Part shown: piece after piece, positions 1-9,620 of the stretch
Layout: each line of letters opens with the position of its first letter
Numbering within the stretch: position 1 is the stretch's first letter
Source of the DNA: Rhynchopus sp. YZ270_cl-10
Taxonomy: Eukaryota > Euglenozoa > Diplonemea > Diplonemida > Diplonemidae
Assembly (NCBI GenBank): GCA_964035575.1
Contig: OZ037874.1
Location: forward strand, 1,116,001-1,180,000
Length of the DNA stretch: 64,000 nucleotides
Direction: 5' to 3'
Program-made: the position numbers and the translations under genes
Notes under the pieces: model-generated
The model's database searches: none
Told to the model about the DNA's origin: nothing
What the model saw: the letters and a program-made list of their open reading frames with translations, nothing else

Positions 1-1231
1 GGGCTTACTTGCATCCACCTTTTTAGAAGATGAGTTCTGTGGTGTCAACACAGGCTTTCATCTTTGCAAAGCATTCTTTTTGCCCATAAAATGGTGTGAT
101 AAAATAAAAAGTCTTCTTATGTTCCCTTTGTTGTTTTCACACACTTTTGTATTTTAAACCCCTCGCACACCCTTCCGCCCTTTTGTTGTTGTCACTGAAA
201 AATATGCCCCATTCCCTCTTATTTAAGAGAGCGTCTTGGTTCAGCCTTAACTCTGCAGCCTGAAGAATAAAACAAATAATGGAGCACATCTTCGTCATGT
301 GTACTGGTGATGGATATTCGGGACTATGTGGGGTCCGGGAGGGGTATTTTGGGGGTTTCAGGCAAAAAAACGAAAAAAATATGACCGTAACAGGGGGTGT
401 GTAAAGTGTCTTGGGGATGTCTTGGGGACGTCTTGGGCATTTTTTTGACCTAAAAACACCAAAAAAAACACTTCCAAAAGTGTCAAATATGTCCAAAACA
501 GGTTGGAATGGACTCACAGGCCACTTTTGGGGTATATTTGTGCCAAAGGAGGCTTTGTGATGTCAAAAAATATGCCGGGTTTTGATTTTTTTCTCGAAAA
601 ATCGCTATTTTGCCCAAAGTGGCCAAAACGTGAAAAAAGCCGTTTTTTCACTATTTTTTTCCATTTTTTTGTATTCTGGGGTGGCTTCTGGGTCGTTTTT
701 CGGCCCACAGGCCCCCTGTGACCCACTCTGAGGGTGTTTTTCACCCGCAGTTGCCTTGGAGATGGCCAGAAGTTTAATAATTAATTTTTTGTACGGTCAT
801 TTTCTTCACAGTCGGACCCCCTACCCCCCCCCCCCCCCCCGATTTTCTTCCACAGCGAGCCAAATGTTCTGCACGGTGGGGTCACATGACCACGGGGGGT
901 CATCTACAACCTCTAAAACCCCATTTTTCTCGGGCAGGCATACCATTTGTTTTTATTGATTTTCCCTTGCTAGTATGCAAAGTACCGGGCAACCAGTTGT
1001 TAGATCATCTGTATGTATCTTCCTTATGTTTTTATAGCTTTTGGGTGTGGGAAGGAGCTTTAATAGGGGTCTTGGTGTGAGGAGGAGTGGAGTCTCACAA
1101 GCTTTTCTTTTTTCTTATGTTTTAGCTCCCCCTTGAGGGAGTTAAAATGAAAATCTACCACAAAAAAAAAGAAAAAAAGAAAGGGTGCATGTGTTGACCC
1201 TCTCAAATACTTTCAATTCTATGAACTGAAA
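1..1231. other. Spacer without recognised gene
   Basis: I see no convincing gene. The stretch is rich in T and A homopolymers, has a C tract near 825-840, and around 950-1080 holds a diverged fragment of the segment found in better-preserved form at 4442-5116 and 7519-8178 (shared words include the text around CCCTTGCTAGTATGCAAAGTA). Open frames here are short, low in complexity and not supported by any family resemblance. Confidence 0.5.
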
Positions 1232-2098
1232 GTATATCATACTTGGACCGCCCGAAATATATTTCGGGCGAATTCGGGCGGATTTTTCGGGCGCGGATCC
1301 CGAGCGCCCGAAATGTGCCCGAAATATATTTCGGGCGTTTTAAAGGGAATTTATACGTAATTCGGGCGAATTCGGGCACATTTCGGGCGAATTCGGGCGC
1401 ACAACCAGTATCTTATGTGTGCTGGGAAGCATGCCACCAATGTAAAAATTTGAAAGATTGGCACAAAATTTGTTCAAAGAAAAAAAAATTGAGCAAAAAT
1501 TCCTAGTAGAACCCAACTTATATGAGTGTAGCTCTGTTAGCAGCCACGTATAAAACCGATTTCCCTAACAATTTACACTAAAATACTACTAAAAACGCAA
1601 AAAGGCGATTTTTCACGTTTTTGGGCATCTCCCGAGCAACTACAGGCCCGAAACACCCCGAGAATGGGTCAGAACCACCCTGTGACCCGAAAATTCACAA
1701 AAATTCACCCTGAAATACGAAAAAATAGTGAAAACCCGGTTCATAGTGTGGTTTGGGTAGGAATAAGCAAATGATAGTCAGAAAACCCGTAATTTGGTGG
1801 TGATTCTCACGGGCCTCCAAAGTGCACTCAGGTGTACAAAAGTTTTCGATTCTTGCTTATTTTGACAGATTTGACATCAAATATTTCCAAATATAAAAAG
1901 TTTTTTTTGCGAAAATGAGTAGAACCCTACCTAGTCGGTTTTCACTACGGAAAAAGCGCCCGAATTCGCCCGAAATCTGTATTTCGGGCGTTTTCGGGCG
2001 ACTTCGGGCGCACAAAATCGCCCGAAATCCGCCCCTAATTCGCCCGAAATCGCCCGAAATGCCCGAAATATATTTCGGGCGGTCCAAGTATGGTATAT
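1232..2098. mobile_element. Palindromic DNA transposon (MITE-like) with 6-bp target duplication
   Basis: The element spans 1238-2092 (855 bp). Its left end begins CATACTTGGACCGCCCG and its right end is the inverted copy ending in CGGTCCAAGTATG. Both sides are flanked by the same hexamer GTATAT (1232-1237 and 2093-2098), read as a target-site duplication. The terminal parts contain many copies of the short palindrome CCCGAAATATATTTCGGG and of CGCCCGAA in both orientations; the middle (about 1430-1950) is AT-rich without a coding frame. No transposase is present, so it would depend on an autonomous relative. The superfamily is not clear from the ends. Confidence 0.8.
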
Positions 2099-2229
2099 GA
2101 ATCTAATCTTTTTTTTTTTGTCTTTTTAGAGGTTCTTTTTAATGCCTTGAGTGTGTTTTGCTACTGTGCTGTAGAAGGACGTTCACTGCTTAGAAGGAGC
2201 TGCAAGCTCACAACGTACCCTGCATTTTG

Positions 2230-2497
2230 TCTGTGAAGTACAATGTAGGTAAAATAATGCGTAGCGTGAGGCAAAAACTCAGTGTCTTGAATTCTTGCAG
2301 TTCATTTGCACCCCGCACCTCAATCCGCGGGGGGTTTCTTTCTCCCCCGCAAAATAAGGTAATTCTTGTTCTTGCACAACAAAAGAAAAGCTACTCATGT
2401 CCACTCTCCCCTTCTCTATCTTGCCGTTCAACTCCTTTATCACTGACCCTTCACACCAAGGCACCCCACAGATTTCTTCTCAGTTGTGCCTGAGCTG
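2230..2497 (+). promoter_or_regulatory. Orphan copy of the glycosyltransferase 5' flank
   Basis: This stretch closely matches the region directly upstream of glycosyltransferase A (5221-5511) and of B (9621-9880): shared words include TGCGTAGYGTG, AGTGTCTTGAATTCTTGCAG and CACACCAAGGCACCCCACAG. Like the A copy it holds an inverted G-run/C-run pair (GCGGGGG ... CCCCCGC) able to form a hairpin. No glycosyltransferase follows here; similarity fades near 2500, so it is a flank separated from its gene. Confidence 0.6.
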
Positions 2498-2736
2498 GGG
2501 TGGCCCGGGGGTACGGCGCAGTGTCATTTTCTGGTTTTTCGGAGAAAATCACAACAAGTCACAACAGAATCAAAAAGAATCTTGTGATTTTTTTTTTTTT
2601 CCAGGTTGTGATTTTTTGTGATTATTTGCGATTTTTAAACCCACCATATGTTACACAATTTCTCTCCCTCCATCACCCTCTTCAACCAGAGTCAATCCTT
2701 TTGCTCTTACTTTTTATCCTTTTCTTTTACATAGAT

Positions 2737-2777
2737 AAGGTGACCAAGCACGAGAGGCTTAGGTCCATCTTATAAAC
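2737..2777 (+). repeat. ACGAGAG-loop hairpin element, copy 1
   Basis: Outer helix AAGGTG (2737-2742) with CATCTT (2766-2771), inner helix AAGC with GCTT, 7-nt loop ACGAGAG. It is followed by ATAAAC and lies 13 nt before the start codon of the tetraspan gene, so it probably sits in that gene's 5' leader. Confidence 0.65.
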
Positions 2778-2790
2778 CTTTCTTCACACT

Positions 2791-3438
2791 ATGTCGCCCT
2801 CCATTCACCCTGTCTTCATCGCAGCATCGTTCTCCGGTCTGGTGGTGGTAGCGTTGCTGAGTGTTGCATATGGGGATGGACGGTCCTTCCTTCTTCCTCA
2901 GGCGAATCAGACGGAGGTTGCGGAAGGATTTGCGCTTGGAGTACACTACGACAGCTTGGGGCGGACGTGGACGAATCCGGCTGGTTTTCTTTCGATGAAC
3001 GGTTGCGGTGAGCACCAGGTATTGGCACGGTCGGCAGATATGTCGGTGTTTGTTGGGGTGTGTACAGCAGCTGCGGCAGTTGTTCTGAGTCTTGCGGCAT
3101 CTACGTCGAAGCATGCGGACATGGTGTCTCTTGTCTTCGCGGCATGCTCGGCCTCCCTGATCATGGCCTCCTACTTCATGTGGACACTCTACATCCAAAC
3201 ACACCCCTGTGGCCCTGAGGGGCAGAGGATCCAGCTCAGCACCCTCTTCCGCCTCTCCTACGCACTCCCCGCAGTGGCAACCTGTGCGGTGCTTGCCTTG
3301 GTGAACGCACTGCTTTTGCAGTGCACAGCCGACCCTGAAGACCCTCAATACGAAGAAATTCCGGTCCTAAAGACTGTCGATTTGGAGGGGATTTTTGGAA
3401 CTCAAATGGAAGGAAATAATGTATCAGTCACTATCTGA
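2791..3438 (+). CDS. Four-helix (tetraspan-like) membrane protein
   Basis: 215 residues. Four hydrophobic helices can be seen at about 8-28, 84-104, 111-131 and 153-177, with a long first extracellular or lumenal loop (28-83) holding an N-glycosylation sequon (NQT near 39) and a cysteine-containing motif (NGCGE near 70-74), a shorter second loop with HPCGPEG, and an acidic cytosolic tail. The layout is like that of tetraspan families such as amastins or claudins, but I do not see the diagnostic motifs of either, so the family is left open. The ATG at 2791 starts just before the first helix. A hairpin element ends 13 nt upstream. The gene lies between the orphan flank copy at 2230 and the first large duplicated segment. 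Confidence 0.65.
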   Translation: MSPSIHPVFIAASFSGLVVVALLSVAYGDGRSFLLPQANQTEVAEGFALGVHYDSLGRTWTNPAGFLSMNGCGEHQVLARSADMSVFVGVCTAAAAVVLSLAASTSKHADMVSLVFAACSASLIMASYFMWTLYIQTHPCGPEGQRIQLSTLFRLSYALPAVATCAVLALVNALLLQCTADPEDPQYEEIPVLKTVDLEGIFGTQMEGNNVSVTI

Positions 3439-4441
3439 ACCGGGAATTTTCTCCCAAGGTTAGTTGAACAAAAAAAAAAAAAAACAGATCGTCAAAAAGT
3501 AATTATGCGACCCCGCAATACTATGCTATACTAGTTGTTGTATGTTTGTTGCTCCCCTATTTTTAGTGGTCGGATTCTGGAGGGGGGGTGTGGGCATTTA
3601 TTGTCAGAAAAATTAGGTGACAAGCGTGTGTGTTTTTGTTTCCTTTTGAACGCCAAGGATTGATGAATGAGACTACCGTGTTGCATTTGTTCTGGAATCG
3701 ATGTCAACTTTTTTGCGTAACTCTGTTTTTTGACTCTTTGTGTGGACAGACCATATGATGCAATCACGGTCTTACAAAAGAGACACACAATTTGATTACG
3801 GTAACACTTCAGTCTCCATTCATGCAACCAAGGTTTCAAGAAGAAGTTGACAACAGGCAAGCTTACTGCCTCTGGCCTCTCCTCCCACCCTACAGAACAG
3901 CAGCTCCTTTAGAACTTCTGTGGTAGTATTTTATATTTAGTAAACACGTAGTATTTCACAAAATGCTCGAGACCCTCGTGAAAAGTCGCGCGTCTGCGTA
4001 TCCCGCTCCCCGCTTGTTTCCCCCTCTCTTTTCCCCTCTGTGCTCCACTACACTTTCTGTACTTCAGGCCGTAAATCAAGTCGAAGCAAAAGAAGGGGAA
4101 AAAAGTGGAAGCGAACAACAAACAAATTTTTTCATCCCCGTTTATAGTCTTTTTGAGGCAACAAAGCAAAGAGGAACGGGTCTCTCGAGCATTTTAAAAT
4201 AAATAGCTCCAACAAAAAGAACCCCGCAACATTATACTTTGCTTTTGGGGCTTTTGGGATGATTTTTTTTTTTTTGCTCAAAACATCGCAAAACGTCATG
4301 GTTGGATAGGATTTCATTACCCCGTATACTTTATTTCCACCGTAACTGTCTGAAAAGAGTGTTTCCCCCCAAATTCGCTCTTTTTTTATATGATTACATG
4401 CAATGCTAAAAGGAAATTGAACACCGCGGGTTTACGGGTTT
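3439..4441. other. Spacer with one dispersed repeat
   Basis: No gene recognised. The part around 4085-4195 resembles 18425-18515 (shared text around TTTATAGTCTTTT followed by AGCAAAGAG), so it is a dispersed repeat of unknown kind. The phrase TTTCTGTACTTCAGG near 4054 recurs at about 24794 and could be a splice-acceptor-like sequence. Confidence 0.4.
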
Positions 4442-5116
4442 GCAATCGCGCTCCAGACCAAGTTGTCTCGTCCTTTTTATTTTTCAATTAGTGTGAACGC
4501 CAAGGCACAGGAAAGCTTTGCCTTGTGGAATGTGAACGTTTCTATCAATAACAATCAAAGTACGTAAGACATGACAGGGGTACTTGGTTATGCATTCTTT
4601 TTTTCTTTTTTGTTTTTTGTTTTGTTTCCGCGGAGTGTCAGTGCGTGTGTCTCAGAAGCGTTTGCACTATCAACTTCACTTTTGTTTTTGTTTTTGTTTT
4701 TATTTGTTTTTATTGATTTTCCCTTGCTAGTATGCAAAGTACACAACCCGTTACGTCATCGTAGCTTCCTGAGCTTTAATAGGGGTCTTGGTCTTCCTTC
4801 ATGTTTTATGAGGTACACTCTCACGAGAGGGCTTTGTATTTCAAGTCAACTATATTTCACCTTCTCGCTCTCAAGCTTACTCCCTCCCTATGTTTTCATA
4901 ATGCACTTTTATGCATGGCATGCTCAACTCCTTAGTAGGGGAGTTGCACGTTCCATGGGATGTTGGACCGTGCAGGCTCTGTGCAGTACTTAAGTTAGTG
5001 TTGGTGCGGTCACCCAGTTCCCCAGGGTTCTCCCGTGGTTCACCCACTCGGGTTTCCCGTGGACCGCTGACCACACCAAGTGCTATGGTATTCGTCATTT
5101 TACCCAAAAGTGACGA
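4442..5116 (+). repeat. Duplicated segment, upstream copy
   Basis: Near-identical to 7519-8178. The pair flanks glycosyltransferase A, with this copy about 400 bp before the gene and the other about 280 bp after it. Each copy contains one ACGAGAG-loop hairpin. Frames open in both copies are rich in Phe, Leu and Ser and look like chance translation of T-rich DNA. Confidence 0.85.
4813..4845 (+). repeat. ACGAGAG-loop hairpin element, GTACA type
   Basis: Outer helix GTACA (4813-4817) with TGTAT (4835-4839), loop region ACGAGAG, followed by TTCAAGTC. It differs from copy 1 in both helices but keeps the loop and the TTTCAA-like 3' tail. Confidence 0.55.
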
Positions 5117-5220
5117 TAAATATAGGATACTCACTTATGATCACAATATTTTCTTTTCTCTTATCTCTTTATTGTTTGGTTCTTTTTAATGCTTTGAGTA
5201 TGGTTTGCCACTGTACTTCA

Positions 5221-5511
5221 GAAGTGAAGTTCAATGTGGCTAAAAAATGCGTAGTGTGAAGCAAAAACTCAGTGTCTTGAATTCTTGCAGTTCATTTGCA
5301 CCCATTTGCATCTGCGGGGGATTTTTTCCCTCCCCCCCGCAAAGTCAAGGTAATTCTTGTTCTTGCACAACAAAAGAAAAGCTACTCATGTCCACTCTCC
5401 CCTTTTCTCTATCTTGCCGTTCAACTCCTTTATCACTGACCCTTCACACCAAGGCACCCCACAGATTTCTTGTATATTCCTATTTGTGAGCAGTGCCTGA
5501 GCACAATCTCA
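5221..5511 (+). promoter_or_regulatory. Conserved 5' flank of glycosyltransferase A
   Basis: This region directly precedes the ATG at 5512 and is repeated at 2230-2497 and 9621-9880. It contains TTGAATTCTTGCAG, an inverted G-run/C-run pair (about 5313-5341) and pyrimidine-rich DNA ending close to the start codon. It probably holds the transcript start or splice-acceptor signals of the gene; the exact signal cannot be read from sequence alone. Confidence 0.5.
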
Positions 5512-7236
5512 ATGACGAAGCTGAACAGGATGCTGGTGCCGGTGGTATTGACTGCGTTGTCGGTGATCGTGTTTCACTTAACACTCAGAAATGGGCCTGC
5601 CCGGCCTGCCGCCTATTTGGAAGCGGTCTGGAACCCAACAGAGACCGTCCGTAAAGACACAGACAAAGAACCACTCTGCCGCCAGCATCGTGCCTGCGGG
5701 ATGGAGGACATGCAGCTTGCGTACGAAGGACACTACTTTGGCCTGCAGCAGTGCTATGCTTGGGGTGGGCGGGGGCAATCTGAGGTGCCCGCGCATGTGT
5801 CGTACGAAAGTCTGAACGAGAAGTACTTCGCCCCTCTGCTTGCTGCGTACGAAACTCTCGAGGACCTGCTTCAAGAGTGTTTGGGTGAGATGGAGGATGT
5901 CAACCAGATGGAGCGTGTGTTCAAAGTGCTGCACTACCCACTTCCTCCCATGAAGATTCCGAAACATCTGGGTGAGTACACTCGCTACCTGTCCGGACCG
6001 AAAGCCCCTGGGAGAGCAAATAAGTTTGTGCACACAACAGCGCAGACGACGTGCATCGGGGGGTACCACAACTTCGTCTCCTCTTGGCGTGACATCGACC
6101 CTGACCAGCAGGTTGTGTACTGGACAGACGACGCGCTGAACCGCTTCGTGGATCGTTTGTTCAAGTACTCAAAGTTCAGCATCTTCATGCGCCGTGTGCG
6201 TCATGTGAACGGGAATCACCAAGGTGTGATGATTGCTGACCTCTTCCGTTCCTTTCTGATGCTTGTGTTTGGTGGGATCTACGCAGACACGGACATGGAG
6301 ACGACACGTCCTTGGGAACACATCTTTGACAAGTACGACGTGCTTGCGGCACACGAGCCTAAGGATAGTGACTCACCGCAGTGGAAGCACGAGAACTGGC
6401 GTCCGGGGATGCGCACGATTTACGGAGGAAGCTTCATCATGATGGCAGACAAGCCAGGTCTGTCGTACTGGGTGAACTATGTGAACCGTGTGCTTGACGA
6501 GCTGAACCGCAAAACGAACCAAGATCTTGCGAGCTGCCATCCTGTGCTTTGCACAGGTCCGAAGATGACTGCAGACCGTCACTACGAGTTCATGGCGTCG
6601 TACCCGGCCAATGTGACCAAACGTGTTGCGATTCTTGACTTATTCACAGAGTTCCGCGACTACACAGGGATGGGGCACGCCGGGCACTGCGGCTGGTGTG
6701 GTATGACAAAAGAGCACACATTTGACATCCGTGCTGCCATTCCCTCCCCTGCACTTCTGTTCCCACCTGGCACGCTTTCTGAGCGGGAGTGTCCGTACGA
6801 GATTGGGATGAAGGCAATCTACAATAGAGAAGCAGCAGAGCGGGATAAGCCTGCGGTGGTGGAGATGGACGAAGAGCTGAAGAAGAGGGACTCCCAGTAC
6901 CCCAGTTTCAAGTTGTCTGGCAGGATCCCCAAAACGGAAGCGCCAGCACCTGTCCCTGTGGAGGCCCCTGTGGAGGAACCGCAGCCTGAGGCACAGCCCG
7001 AACAGAAGCCTGAGGAGAAGGAAGCCACACCACCAACAGACAAAACACATGAGATGAAAGGTGCGGACAAGGCTCCACCTCTTCCCCCGACACCTGTGGA
7101 CGAAGCTTCACCACCTGCACCCGTGGACACTGATCATGAGAAGGCAGTTGTACCGAAACAGGAAGCCACACCTCCTGCAGAACCAGCACAGGAGAAGGAA
7201 GCCACACCACCATCGGAACCTGCACCCGCGATGTAA
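5512..7236 (+). CDS. GT32-type glycosyltransferase A (type II membrane protein)
   Basis: 574 residues from the ATG at 5512; the frame is open further upstream, but only through non-ATG codons. A short cytosolic tail is followed by one membrane helix (about 7-25), a stem, a conserved region beginning near LCRQHRACGM, and the catalytic domain. The GT32 (DXD sugar-binding, Och1-like) signature is plain: WTDDALNRF, then GVMIADLFRSF and FGGIYADTDM, with the metal-binding DTD near residue 260, then CTGPKMTADRHYEF. GT32 enzymes transfer a sugar from a nucleotide-sugar in the Golgi lumen; the sugar here is unknown. The C-terminal tail (about 480-574) is a Pro/Glu/Lys-rich repeat. The stop falls inside this repeat and the frame stays open for 35 more codons beyond it. 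Closest relative in the window is C. Confidence 0.85.
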   Translation: MTKLNRMLVPVVLTALSVIVFHLTLRNGPARPAAYLEAVWNPTETVRKDTDKEPLCRQHRACGMEDMQLAYEGHYFGLQQCYAWGGRGQSEVPAHVSYESLNEKYFAPLLAAYETLEDLLQECLGEMEDVNQMERVFKVLHYPLPPMKIPKHLGEYTRYLSGPKAPGRANKFVHTTAQTTCIGGYHNFVSSWRDIDPDQQVVYWTDDALNRFVDRLFKYSKFSIFMRRVRHVNGNHQGVMIADLFRSFLMLVFGGIYADTDMETTRPWEHIFDKYDVLAAHEPKDSDSPQWKHENWRPGMRTIYGGSFIMMADKPGLSYWVNYVNRVLDELNRKTNQDLASCHPVLCTGPKMTADRHYEFMASYPANVTKRVAILDLFTEFRDYTGMGHAGHCGWCGMTKEHTFDIRAAIPSPALLFPPGTLSERECPYEIGMKAIYNREAAERDKPAVVEMDEELKKRDSQYPSFKLSGRIPKTEAPAPVPVEAPVEEPQPEAQPEQKPEEKEATPPTDKTHEMKGADKAPPLPPTPVDEASPPAPVDTDHEKAVVPKQEATPPAEPAQEKEATPPSEPAPAM

Positions 7237-7344
7237 CTTGAGCCACCTCTTCCCCCGACACCTGTGGACGAAGCCTCACCACCTGCACCCGTGGACACTG
7301 ATCATGAGAAGGCAGTTGCTACTGAGAAGCCTCGCTCCGGATAA
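7237..7344 (+). other. In-frame continuation of the repeat tail after the stop of glycosyltransferase A
   Basis: After the TAA at 7234-7236 the same frame continues for 35 codons to the next TAA (7342-7344). It encodes another unit of the Pro-rich tail, nearly identical at the DNA level to 7072-7147. The tail therefore was, or in some alleles or by stop-codon read-through still is, longer. Confidence 0.6.
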
Positions 7345-7437
7345 TAGGCAAGGCTGTTACTGTACTGCAGGAAGAGGGCGTTGTGTTGCCCACGCACACA
7401 TATTACAGCGTTGCTCCAGCGCGATACGACAGTGATA

Positions 7438-7475
7438 AAGATGTGTGCGTGAGAGGCCTACGTTCATCTCTCAAG
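7438..7475 (+). repeat. Hairpin element, AGATG/CATCT type
   Basis: Outer helix AGATG (7439-7443) with CATCT (7465-7469) and an apical GTGAGAG, close to ACGAGAG, followed by CTCAAG. The inner helix is weak in this copy. Confidence 0.45.
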
Positions 7476-7518
7476 TTTTTTTCTTTTTTCTTTCTTCGAA
7501 TATTTGTTGCATTCAAAA

Positions 7519-8178
7519 ACAATCGCTCTCAGACCAAATTGTTTGGTCCTTTTTATTTTTCAATTAGTGTGAACACGAAGGCACAGGAAAGCTTTGCCTT
7601 GTGGAATGTGAACGTTTCGATCAATAACCATCAAAGTACGTAAGACACGACAGGGGTACTTGGTTCTGTTTCATTTTTTTGTTTTGTTTTTGTTTCCGCG
7701 GAGTGTCAGTGCGTGTGTCTCAGAAGCGTTTGCACTATCAACTTCACTTTTGTTTTTGTTTTTATTTGTTTTTATTGATTTTCCCTTGCTAGTATGCAAA
7801 GTACACAACCCGTTACGTCATCGTATCTTCCTGAGCTTTAATAGGGGTCTTGGTCTTCCTTCATCTTTTATGAGGTACGCTCTCACGAGAGGGCTTTGTA
7901 TTTCAAGTCAACTATATTTCACCTTCTCGCTCTCAAGCTTACTCCCTCCCTATGTTTTCATAATGCACTTTTATGCATGGCATGCTCAACTCCTTAGTAG
8001 GGGAGTTGCACGTTCCATGGGATGTTGGACCCTGCAGGCTCTGTGCAGTACTTAAGTTAGTGTTGGTGCGGTCACCCAGTTCCCCAGGGTTCTCCCGTGG
8101 TTCACCCACCCGGGTTTCCCGTGGACCGCTGACCACACCAAGTGTTATGGTATTCGTCATTTTACCCAAAAGTGACGA
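7519..8178 (+). repeat. Duplicated segment, downstream copy
   Basis: Near-identical to 4442-5116, with mainly small indels in T tracts. The copies end at the same point (TGACGA) and then diverge completely. It suggests a tandem duplication that once carried a second 5' flank and perhaps a second gene. Confidence 0.85.
7875..7907 (+). repeat. ACGAGAG-loop hairpin element, GTACA type
   Basis: The counterpart of the 4813 copy inside the duplicated segment, with GTACG for GTACA (7875-7879), which still pairs with TGTAT through a G-T wobble. Confidence 0.5.
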
Positions 8179-8179
8179 A

Positions 8180-8885
8180 GTAGCGGGGTGCTCTTTTTTA
8201 AAGGGAAAAAGGGATACAAACCCCAATATTACACCGAACGTGTTCCGAAATAGCGGGGTGGTCAGGAACACCACTGTTGAGTATTTTTTTTTTTTTTTTT
8301 TGTTGTTGAACAACTTGTCACTTTTTGTGCGATCTAACGTTTCCTTATTTGTCCTTTTCTGAGGTGATAGGTTCATCAGTTCGATTGTTTTCAACTTACC
8401 TTCCTTCACCCCCCTGTAAGGGCAACCGTAGGTGAAGTAAGGTATAGTATTGAAATCGATGTGGGGGGGGAGTAAAGGGTCAATTTTACAAAACCAGATT
8501 TTGAGGAAAATTTTAGCCGAAAATGGGCTCCACGTATAAGCAACCGGGCTCATATTTCTCAAAATTTAAGTGGTCAAAAAATTGTCCAATTTTCGAGATT
8601 GACCCCACCACTGCACGGGCGGAGCCCAAAAATGCAAATAAGGACCCTTTTAAATTTGTTCTCTTGAAATGTGTAATTTCATGTTTTCGCGAAAAAAATA
8701 ACAACTGATCCTACGAGGGTTGAAGGAAGGTGGTTGAAAACAACAATAACAACAAGGACAAGTAATTGCTAAGAAAAATGCGGGGTGTGCTGTGGAAAAC
8801 TCCGCGCGATTTTCGAAACCACCGTAGCATCCTGGCGATTTGCTGGAGGTGCTGATGCGCCTGGTGTGATCGATGTGTTGTAGTC
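8180..8885. other. Spacer with T tracts
   Basis: No gene recognised. It contains a long T run near 8284-8301, two copies of TAGCGGGGTG (about 8182 and 8252), and a stretch around 8570-8620 that vaguely resembles 50575-50640. Frames here are short. Confidence 0.4.
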
Positions 8886-8889
8886 TGTG

Positions 8890-9044
8890 CATTCTGTGTT
8901 CCTTCCGCACTGCTCCAACGACGACGACAATGTGGGGAGCCTGTGGACAAAAACGAGCTGGACCACGCCGAGCCTGCCGAGCGGGCGTCCAACAACGCTA
9001 TCGAGCAGATGGTGCTGGACGAAGAGGACAGCCCCCCTTCTTGA
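8890..9044 (+). pseudogene. Coding remnant sharing an EPVD...AIEQMV motif
   Basis: One frame reads a segment containing EPVDKNELDH and then NAIEQMVLDEED before a TGA at 9042. A second remnant with EPVDDELEH and TAIEQMVIE ends at 22300. The shared protein-level motif, together with DNA similarity just upstream (CCTTCCGCACTGCTC against CTTTCCTCACTGCTC), indicates both derive from one gene or its last exon. No start or complete protein is seen in either place. The family is unknown. Confidence 0.45.
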
Positions 9045-9456
9045 ACGTTTCAGATGCTGGCGTCCCAGTGGGTCTGGCAGCGTACGAAGAGCGTTAGCAT
9101 ACCTGCAGAAGAGCAGAATGCTGGGCGTGTTGTAGATTATTTCTACAGGATGGAGTTCCACATCACACCCCGTTTTTTTTCCGATAGCAATTACTTGTTT
9201 TTTTTTTTTTTTTTTTTTTTTTTGAACACAATTTCCAGAGAACCAGAGAACAACGATCCTGTCTGTCACGTTGTGCAGTCAGGACTATGATACCTCTCTG
9301 AATAAGGAGCTCTTGTGTGTGCTGTGTACCACAGGCGCTAAAAAGCGCCTATGCGTGCACCTGCGCACCCCCCCTCCCTTTTTTTTGTGCATATGAGGAG
9401 GAGCTAATCACAACCCTTTCTGTTCTCTTATCTCTTTTTTGTTTGGTTCTTTTTAA

Positions 9457-9591
9457 TACCGTAATTGTAAAAATATTGGGACGTAAAAAAGTTGAAACGT
9501 AACAATGTTGGGCCGTAAAAATGTTGGGACAGCTGGGCGAAAAATTCCCGTCCCAACATTTTTACGGCCCAACATTTTTACAATTACGGTA
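9457..9591. mobile_element. 131-bp MITE with TA target duplication
   Basis: Element 9459-9589 begins CCGTAATTGTAAAAAT and ends with the inverted copy ATTTTTACAATTACGG, flanked by TA on each side. The related flanks at 5180-5200 and 2135-2155 read through TTTTTAATGCTTTGAG or TTTTTAATGCCTTGAG without the insert, so they serve as empty sites and confirm the insertion. TA duplication and CCGT-type ends suggest a Tc1/mariner-like parent. The interior has further inverted copies of GTAAAAATGTTGGG. Confidence 0.85.
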
Positions 9592-9620
9592 CCTTGAGTA
9601 TGGTTTGCCACTGTACTTCA

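Noticed and set aside
2770-3348. 192-residue minus-strand frame
   Set aside because: Antisense shadow of the tetraspan gene, with Cys/His/Arg-rich composition typical of such shadows.
2791-3438. Amastin or claudin assignment for the tetraspan protein
   Set aside because: The four-helix layout fits, but the family signature motifs are not present.
4571-4993. 140-residue frame repeated at 7660-8055
   Set aside because: Conserved only because the DNA is a recent duplicate; Phe/Leu/Ser-rich translation of T-rich sequence without a gene-like composition.
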